From contig OU452227.1 of the NCBI GenBank assembly GCA_911728455.2, forward strand, positions 13,408,110 through 13,472,109: 64,000 nt of DNA, in the 5' to 3' direction. The notes below the pieces were generated by a model that saw nothing but the letters and a program-made list of their open reading frames with translations, was not told where the DNA came from and searched no databases. The stretch comes from Marthasterias glacialis. Lineage: Eukaryota > Echinodermata > Asteroidea > Forcipulatida > Asteriidae. Positions 56,571-64,000 of this stretch are shown in pieces. The number at the start of each line of letters is the position of its first letter. Within the stretch, counting starts at the first letter, position 1. A program made the translations under genes and the position numbers.

Positions 56571-59030
56571 CTACCTAACATTCTGAAGAGGATGATCAAC
56601 ATTTTCTACCACACACAAAGCTTTAGCTAAAACCCTCTCCCGACAGAGTGCATCCAGATTTATTTCTACTCCCAGAATTCTAGAAGCTTGTTTGACAGCC
56701 CTTTTGACTTTACTTTTGTCCATTTTTCGGGCTCCATTGTACCAGACAGCACAGTCATGAATTATAACACTTTGAATAACGGAGGTGTAAAAAAGAATCA
56801 TAATAACCCTATGGACTCGAAAAGAGCGTAGTTTACGCAGGAAATAGAGTCTCTGGTTACCCTTTTTAATGAGATTTTGAGAATGTTCACCCAGTCCAGG
56901 TTACTGTCAATAGTTGTGCCCAGGTATTTGTAACTTTGCACATTAACCCCTGCGATACAGACTGAGATATTTGCCTTCTTGCGCCTAAAGTCAAACACCA
57001 TTTCTTTAGTTTTAATGGGGTAAAGTTCAAGATAGTTGTCCTTACACCATCCACCAAAGTCATTTTGTTACGATCCGAAAATCCCCAAACCATCCGAATG
57101 TCGGTTATCCGAAAAATTTGACTTTTCTCAGACGCAACAAAAGATCAAACAAGATCACACTGATATAAAGAACACAAAACAAGTAAGATTTAATGAAATA
57201 TTACTCTTAAGCCGTTAAAGATAATGATACAAATAAATGTGGATCAAAACTAATTTACAAGGCTAAGAGTAAACAATCAAGAATGATCTTACAAAAAAAA
57301 CAGAAGATTCTACAGGCGAGAGCTTTACACTACATCAAAGAAACGGCGGACTCCAACTGGAACAGTTCAGTCCACAAATCGGTGCACAAAAATAAGCTGC
57401 CACAAACAACCGGTCTCGAGACGAATAAACACTGCGAAGGCTTGACCGTCGCAAGGGAACCGATGATCCCAACTTGAACTGCCCTCAGCTCACAAGAAAA
57501 TGTCTCTCCCGATACACAATTCAGCTTAAACAACTCTCAGTCACTTTTTGACTAAGAAACAGCTACACCGCTATGCAGTTTCTTAACACTCTCTGGGGAC
57601 GCATATGTCGAACTTCTCTCAATGCTAGTCCTTAAAAGAATCCAGATTTGCTCTGCCTGTATTTATACTAATTCTTAGACCTTCTAGAAAAATCTGATTC
57701 TAGACATTCCTATTTAGTTTATGCAAAGTCATTATTCCAAGAATCCATGTGCCCTAGAAGCTTCTCATTCACAAAAATAATCTTACTACAGCTGGCACTG
57801 AGCCAAACATAGAAGGTCACTGGAATTTGGGACACCATGCATAACCGCGTGTGCACCGTACATTGAAGCTTATGTGTCGTATTATAACACTGTATAAATT
57901 GCCTATAATCAACTTCATTGGTATTGTTTATGAGCCCATAGGTGGCAGTGTCATAACTGCATATTTCAGTATGTTCACTGAATTAAAATCAGAAACACAG
58001 TCATTGGTGTAAACTATAAAAAGGCTAGACGACAATACACATCTCTGTTGAGATCCCGTGTTAGTCACAATGGGGTCTGATAGGGTACCATTAACCTTCA
58101 CTCTTTGAGATCTATCAGAGAGAAAGTCACAAATCCAAAGAATTAAGGATGGTTTCACATCTAGAGATTTGAGTTTCTCCTTCAGGTTCTCCGTTCCGGT
58201 TGAATTGTATTAAAGGCGGACGAAAAGTCGATGAACAGTGCTCTTGCATAGCACTTCTGCTTGTCTGAATGTTGATAAATATCCTGCATGAGTGACAAAA
58301 CCGTGTCATTGCACAAACTTATTTCTCTGGTATGCAAATTGGCAAGTGTCAATTCGCTCTCGGATGGGCTGAATGAGGTTATGCAAGACGATCTTTTCAA
58401 GACACTTCATGATGACCGATGTTAGTTCAGTAGGCCAAAAGTCATTATTTTCAGTAGGGTGTTGCTTCTTAGGTACTGGATTAACGACCGCACCTTTCCA
58501 GATGTTGATTAAGAGACATCTGAAATTGTGACCGGTATGGCATAGCAAGTGGACGAGGACATGTTTTAATTCTACGTCCGCATATTCCATATTCCATCTG
58601 TTCCACTTGCTTTTTGCGGATTCACTGATTTGAAACGCTTGTAGACCTCATGTTCATCCAAAGAAATGGGTGAATCATCCAGTGAGCACAGTGTGTTACG
58701 TTGCTCGTTTAATTTGTCTGAGTGTCGAACCGACAGTAAAATTTGTTTAACTCATATGCCTGTGTTTAGCATTGTCTGTGCCTTGAAAAACGTTTACGTT
58801 ACGCTTTTTATAGTCAGTCATCAATTCTAAACAATTCCATGGACCTTTTGGGTTATTACCCGAAAAACTGCTTTGCAGTTTTTCCCGATATCTTTCTTTA
58901 GATCTTTTTATCTCTTGTCTGAGTTTGTGATTTGAGTCCTTGGCTTTTTCTTAATCGCCCTGTGCAAAAGCTTGTCTTTTTCCACGGATTATCGATTTCA
59001 GGTCTCGCGTAACCCATGGCTTATTATTTG
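56571..59030 (-). pseudogene. Non-LTR retrotransposon (CR1/Rex1-like), broken
   Basis: Going down the minus strand: linker KPWVTRDLKSIIRGKRQAFA; RT blocks NPVPKKQHP, ELTSVIMKCLEKIVLHNLI, ARALFIDFSSAFNTIQP, LILWICDFLSDRSQRVKVNG, then KYA followed after a frameshift by DTATYGLINN. An LTR-like insertion follows, then GWCKDNYLELYPIKTKEMVF, VQSYKYLGTTIDSNLDW and the C-terminal SRILGVEINLDAL. Frameshifts and in-frame stops are present. Clade assignment is tentative. Confidence 0.8.
57066..57889 (-). mobile_element. LTR-like insertion (TGTTA...TAACA) in the LINE
   Basis: 824 bp with ends TGTTAC... and ...TATAACA, the usual short inverted ends of LTRs. On the minus strand a TATAAATA lies about 220 bp from the left end, as expected for U3. 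It splits the LINE RT between YRQFIQ and GWCKDN. No coding potential. No matching 5-bp target duplication is seen, so solo LTR is the best but not certain call. Confidence 0.5.
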
Positions 59031-60548
59031 GGTAACTTGTAATGGTTTTTGTTTCAATGTGGAGACTCTGGCAGAAACTGACATAACTATTGATTATGTC
59101 TTTGCACTCTTGTATGTTTTCACCTGAATTGAGTAGCAGTTGCCAGCCGGTGATTTCAAAAGCTGTTTGGAGCGTTTCAGTTGATTTTTTTATTCAATAC
59201 ATGCACAATCCTTTTAGATGGTTTTTTTACTCTTCAATTTCTGTTTGTACAGGAGGTGGACGACATGATGGTCAGATTTCCCGAGACCCGGTCTAATAAT
59301 AGCCTTGCATGTAGGGATCCTGCAATGAGCAATAATAACGATCTACATGTAATATGTTCTCCCCACAGTTTCAATCAAAATTTGCAACTATTAGAGCTGT
59401 GGTTCAATAACTGACAATTTATTGACCTGTTTTCAAAATCAGTACCTTTGTCAGTCATGTCGATGATCCAATCATCTTCCTTAGACTCTGTACAGACAAG
59501 ATGCTCGATGAGCGAGGTCTCCAGAAGGATATCTGGTGTGTCCTCTCTGGAAATTGTTGCAGTATCTTGCCTATACGTCGCTTTCACTAAAGCTATCACT
59601 TAAAGTAATAATTGTGTGTTACATACAAATTATCACTCCTGTAGTAAACGACAGCATGTGACCTCTATAAGACTATGTTTGATTGTAGTAAACAGGATCA
59701 ATGGAAGTGCAAATCAAGGAGGCGCTGTGCGGCCCCCTTCCCCTCAGCTCCTATCTTCCCCCTATATTTCATGCCCTGTGTATAAAATTGCTGGCGGTGT
59801 GATCACAAACTGTATCTTAACATCAAAAATCAATGCTGTTTACACAATACTTGCAGAATAAAAGCCCGTCAGACACATAAAAAGTTTCTTGTGGATATTG
59901 TCTTGCCCTTAGTTCCTGTGATGTGTCATTTTCCAATGTTCTAGCCTTCCCTTTTGTCGCCATGGTTAACCCCGGAACGCTATACACGTGATGTCAGCTG
60001 TGTGTATTGATACACCATACTGTAGTATCATATGCATGTCGTCGTGGATGAGTGCACTGGTAATCCACACAACTAATGGCTTAATAAGCATCCCTTGCCA
60101 TCTCTGATTATGCTGCTGATTCCGTCATCAAAAGCTGTTAGGATCAAAATAACTTGACAAGGAGTACACATTTTTAGTCTTACCTTTCTTCCCAGCTACA
60201 AATCTGAAGACACTGTTCAACCCCCCTGGTACTTGTCATCTTTCAGACCTTTCTGTGTGTTTGAAATTGTTGACATGCTCACGAGAACTCCAACAGTGCA
60301 TTGAAGTTTGCCACCTGCTTTAGTGACTTTCTCCAACGTGTCCAAGCCATCTTCATTCTTCTATAACACACAAGAATGTCCATATGTTAACGTTCACATT
60401 TTCATTGAAATTAATAAACAAAGCTGATGCAAAGTTGTTGGGTGCCCAGCAGAAAATTGTGAGGTAGACTTGATGACATGTAGTTAAGGAGTTATGTTTT
60501 GTTCGCCCCAGCCCCATGTATGGTGGGTGCATACACAAGCGGCTGTTC

Positions 60549-60550
<2 letters not shown>
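59031..60550. other. Intergenic; possible LINE 5' remnants
   Basis: The minus ORF at 59375-59599 and a minus stretch near 60230-60360 (EDGLDTLEKVTKAGGKLQCT after a TATAG) are open, but I cannot place either in a family. They may be isolated exons or element debris. Confidence 0.3.
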
Positions 60551-60586
<36 letters not shown>

Positions 60587-61000
60587 GGGACTTGTAATGC
60601 GTACATATCCACCCTGCTGGGTGCTCAAGGCGCAGTAAACCAAACAGAAAGTAAGGTGAAAAAGTGAAATTAATTAGCAAAAAACTTGTGACATAAGATA
60701 CGTTTTAAGCAGAGATTTAAATTTAGATAAACAGCGGCAGGATCTAAGTTTAAGTGGCAGAGAATTCCAAATACGGGGGTCCACTACAGAAAAAGATCTT
60801 GCACCCCGAGTTCGCTTAAAAATGGGTTCCTTCAGGAGTAACAACTTGCTGGATCTAAGAGTTCTGTGGAGAATAACGCTGGAGTAATTCAGTGATATAG
60901 GGAGGAGCCTTGCTGTTCAGGGCTTGTTGTTTGTGGACAGTAATCATGAGTTTGAAGATGATCCTATGGGAGACAGGGAGCCTACTCTGCGGTTTAACGA
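60551..61000 (-). pseudogene. LINE 3' end with (TTA)n tail
   Basis: The minus strand reads, with frameshifts, LPVSHRIIFKLMITVHK, KAPPYITELLQRYSPQ and RSFSVVDPRIWNSLPLKLRS, then FKSLLKTYL and stop. This is a typical non-LTR retrotransposon C terminus. About 180 nt of 3' UTR and a TTA microsatellite follow (60551-60586 on plus as ATA repeats). Confidence 0.8.
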
Positions 61001-61244
61001 CTTGACTCCAGGCCAATAATGAAAAAAGAAGCTACTGTATGCATGCATCATGTTTTCATAAACTGAACTACAAAGAATAACCTTAAACCCTTTCAACGAA
61101 TGAAGTGTGCGCCTGATGCAAACAGTCTGTGGGTGTACCTTTTACTGTCTTGTGTGGTTTAACATTGACCAGACTTATTGAGCAGCAAAGGAGAAACAAA
61201 AGCAGCTTGTGTCCATAACTTTAACAATGCGTGTGCTTTCTCTG

Positions 61245-61292
61245 CTGCCAGACTGCTCACTGACCTCACGGTCTAGGATTGTGAGCAGTCAA
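61245..61292. repeat. Small hairpin GACTGCTCAC/GTGAGCAGTC
   Basis: Perfect 10-bp stem with a 20-nt loop near 61252-61291. No gene context; possibly chance or element debris. Confidence 0.5.
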
Positions 61293-61539
61293 TCCATTAA
61301 TAAACTGAAGGCAGGGACTCATGACAATAATGGCCTGGTTTACTAGGCAACCAACTCGAGTATGTCAAAATGCTTAGGGGAAACACTCTTTAAAAAGAGT
61401 TGGTGTTCTTCCAGAGTAGGGGCACTCAAACAAATATAGTTTAAAACTAAAGAAATTACAAGGCAAAGAAATACCCTCCTCTACACTAGCAAAGTACTTC
61501 TCCCTGCACTTCAAAAGCTTACCCTTATAAAAATCCACC

Positions 61540-62190
61540 ATAGATTTACTATAGTAAAACTGTAGTTTTACTAAAGTTCATAAAGTTTTACTGTAGTAAG
61601 TAAAGTACAAGTAAAGTTTTCACTAAAGTAAAACTACTGTAGTTTTACTACAATAAAAACTAAAGTCAAACTATAGTGAATAAGCAGTATTTTTGAAGTA
61701 ATACTATAGTAATTATATTCTTATTTTTACTGTAGATTCACTTTAACTTTACTGCAATAAAAACTACAGTAATACTGCAGTATCCTTGTAGTAAAACAAT
61801 GGTAAATTGTTTGATAATACTACAAATTTACTGCAGTAAAAACTGCATCCAAACCCAAGTCAAACTATAGTGAATCTGCAGTATTTAAGAAGTAATACTG
61901 TAGTATTTCTACTCTTAGTTTACTTTAGATTCACTTTAACTTTACTGCAATAAAAACTGCAGTAATACTGCAGTACCCTTGTAGTAAAACAATGGTAATT
62001 TATTTGACAATGCTAAAATTTACTGCATCAAAACTGCATCAAAACCCTAGTCAAACTATAGTGAATCTGCAGTATTATAGAAGTAATACTGTAGTATTTC
62101 TAACCATGGTTTACTGTAGATTCACTTTAACTTTACTGCAATGATAACAGCAGCAATTCTGCAGTATCCTTGTAGTAAAACAATTGTTTT
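61540..62190. repeat. AT-rich tandem repeat, about 190 bp, three-plus copies
   Basis: 'tcaaactatagtgaat' occurs at 61666, 61860 and 62051, and 'gattcactttaactttactg' follows each by about 70 nt. The array is full of small palindromes such as ctgcag, tttactgtagtaa and aaactacagt. It lies 1 kb downstream of the DUF4218 ORF and may be a sub-terminal repeat region of that element. Confidence 0.8.
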
Positions 62191-63171
62191 TTGTGCATTG
62201 AAACTATAAGCTTTGGTAATATGAAAGTATATTATTGTCGTACATGTCAAACTAAATTCTACAGTTTGTACATGTACAAAACAATTAGATGTACGTGTAC
62301 ATCTGCTCCGACTGTAGTAGTGGCTGTTCAAGAGGTCTACTAGGCCATTCGGGGAAAAGTGTTTCAGTGAAGGAAACAGGACTAAATTGGGTTTGAACAG
62401 AGGTTAATAATTGTTTGTATATTCACAACACCAAGCATTTACCAAAAACAAACTAAGTAAGTTTATGTCGTTGCAGTATGCTAACATTTTATTTATGTCA
62501 ACTTTATACATCCGCATTCATATGTACAATAGAAGGATTACACATCAATTTTAAGAAGGCTGAAAGGTGTGTGCTTCATAAGTTGATAGATTAATTTTTG
62601 AAATTATGCATATTATCGGTCAGAGCCTATTTTCACTCATCAGCTATGTTTTAAGAAAATCATTGCATTGATAACGTTAACATTTTAATTCACCTGCCGT
62701 ACATTAATCACAATGGAGTATCAATTGATGTCAACCAAATAACTTCATATATATTTTTTCACGTGTAAAAACCGGTACAAATGTTATCTCAAATACAAAT
62801 TTGGTAATCAGAAAAGTTACTCGAGAGTGGAGTCTGGTCACGTTTATAGATGAAAAGTCCATGCTATGAATGTTTTACCTTTAAATCAATACAAATTGTT
62901 GATAACAGGTTTTATCTTACATAAGTATGTTTATTTCTGTACAGTTTATTTCAATCCCATTCTGCAGGGAGTTGTACATCTTTAAAAATGAACATGAAAC
63001 TAATAGTAGAGTAACTAAACAAGACATGATGTTTCAATGAATACACAAGAATAGGACCAAGTACCGTAATGGTCAGAAATGAAAGTACATAGACCAAGCT
63101 GCATTTACCCAGGCATAACACTTTTGAAAATGGCACAAATAATGGATTATATAATTAACAACTTGTTCAGC
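62191..63171. other. Non-coding stretch
   Basis: AT-rich; I see no repeat pair or exon. Confidence 0.35.
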
Positions 63172-64000
63172 CTAGTCTGTGTACTCATTGCTCAACCAGG
63201 GGAGATATACATTCGTTCTACCTGAAGGCAACAGTAAACATTTGCCACGTATGTTTTCTGCGCAAACGGCTACTTTGCTAAGTGAATCGACTCTTGTGCA
63301 ATACGCCTTTGCCAAATTGTCACCAACATCGCTGTCATATACTCTCAGCTGTGGCAACTGCAACTGCAGCTCCGTACCAATTATTAATGCGAGCTTTTGA
63401 CAGACACAAGGAATATCATGACATTGGCAATCATCAAAACAAACAATTATAAATTTCTCTATTTTCATTACAGTATTATCTAACAAAATAACAATGAAGT
63501 CATTTCTATTTACTTTTCTGCTGTATCCTTCAGTGTGGCATAACATTCCCTTAACAACAAATCTATTGAACCTAACAGCTCTGGAAATAATTCTTCTTCC
63601 TATTAATCTTGATATGCATACATATTCATATGCAGTTATGTCGGTTATGAATGGTGATCCTAGGCCAGTTAGACTTTTTGACAGAAAATATGCCTTTTGG
63701 ATGCCAGGAAAACTTTTGGTCATTGTGGAAAACAATCTTTTCACAGACTCATTTGCATCCTGGAGGTACAGGTGGGCATATTTCCCAAGTTGCTTCGATC
63801 GTAGAAATTTGTTACAAATTTGTTGCGGAGCTCCACGAGTACCATGGACAAATTGCAACAACGTCTGGTTAAAATTTTCAAACACAAAAGCAGACGTCGC
63901 CCACAAAGGCCCCCAAAGCTTCACACCTCGGCAAAGATGTGTGAGAAGATGAACATTATAAGACATCAAATTTGATCCATACAGTCTTGGAATATCCCAC
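63172..64000 (-). CDS. DUF4218 (CACTA-type transposon-associated) ORF, 3' part
   Basis: Runs off the right edge: the frame is open through WDIPRLYGSN before the conserved MSYNVHLLTHLCRGVKLWGP and LWATSAFVFENFNQTLLQFV HGT block of DUF4218. This domain accompanies TNP2-type transposases of CACTA (En/Spm) elements. Downstream are about 190 less conserved residues with a Cys-rich CFDDCQCHDIPCVCQ and the stop TAG near 63172. The intact frame suggests a fairly young copy. It is oriented leftwards, towards the AT-rich repeat array at 61.5-62.2 kb. Confidence 0.75.
   Translation of the reverse strand, partial: WDIPRLYGSNLMSYNVHLLTHLCRGVKLWGPLWATSAFVFENFNQTLLQFVHGTRGAPQQICNKFLRSKQLGKYAHLYLQDANESVKRLFSTMTKSFPGIQKAYFLSKSLTGLGSPFITDITAYEYVCISRLIGRRIISRAVRFNRFVVKGMLCHTEGYSRKVNRNDFIVILLDNTVMKIEKFIIVCFDDCQCHDIPCVCQKLALIIGTELQLQLPQLRVYDSDVGDNLAKAYCTRVDSLSKVAVCAENIRGKCLLLPSGRTNVYLPWLSNEYTD

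Overview
The window is animal nuclear DNA. It has spliced genes with GT-AG introns, many short inverted-repeat (MITE-like) elements, tRNA-derived SINEs, decayed LINEs, and piggyBac, gypsy and CACTA-type remnants. The repeat style (an 'AAAGGC...' MITE, many acatgtacatg stretches) and the gene sequences suggest an echinoderm, most likely a sea star. That is an inference from remembered repeats, not a database result.

Layout. 0.6-3.9 kb (+): the last four coding exons I can see of an unkempt-family RNA-binding/RING gene. 11.3-14.1 kb (+): a complete ATF4 gene with a promoter CRE and an intact uORF1/uORF2 leader. 18.2-18.7 kb (-): a single-exon LRAT-domain (PLAAT/H-rev107-like) enzyme. 26.7-27.8 kb (-): a secreted two-domain C-type lectin. 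34.2-46.8 kb (+): the complete gene for RNA polymerase III subunit RPC8 (POLR3H), six coding exons joining to 206 aa. 49.3-52.9 kb (-): a decayed two-part multicopy element (DUF7869-type ORF plus a second conserved ORF). 53.1-55.2 kb (-): a small gene for a stand-alone P2X7 'ballast'-type zinc domain. 55.6-61 kb (-): piggyBac, gypsy-integrase and LINE remnants, one LINE interrupted by an LTR-like insertion. 63.2-64.0 kb (-): the 3' part of a DUF4218 (CACTA-type) transposase-associated ORF that runs off the right edge.

The most striking object is inside POLR3H. Its third coding exon (88 nt) with a 12-nt linker, GTAAGTTTGTAG, is repeated 46 times in a head-to-tail array of exactly 100 bp per unit (36901-41500). 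Each linker is a splice donor fused directly to a splice acceptor. Nearly every copy is therefore a complete, splice-competent exon, but neighbouring copies are too close to be spliced to each other. The last copy has lost its donor GT. The first two copies keep a conserved Arg that the other 44 have changed to Gly. The same gene also carries, in its next intron, an 88-bp minisatellite with a nine-unit higher-order period inside a terminal-inverted-repeat element.

Second, the ATF4 leader reproduces the mammalian uORF layout: a three-codon uORF1, and a 59-codon uORF2 that overlaps the main ORF by 83 nt. Here an intron separates the two, and splicing adds five in-frame codons to uORF2. Third, the P2X7-ballast-like gene uses a GC-AG intron splitting a conserved Trp codon, has no recognisable acceptor for its last exon, and hosts a 260-bp near-perfect palindrome in an intron.
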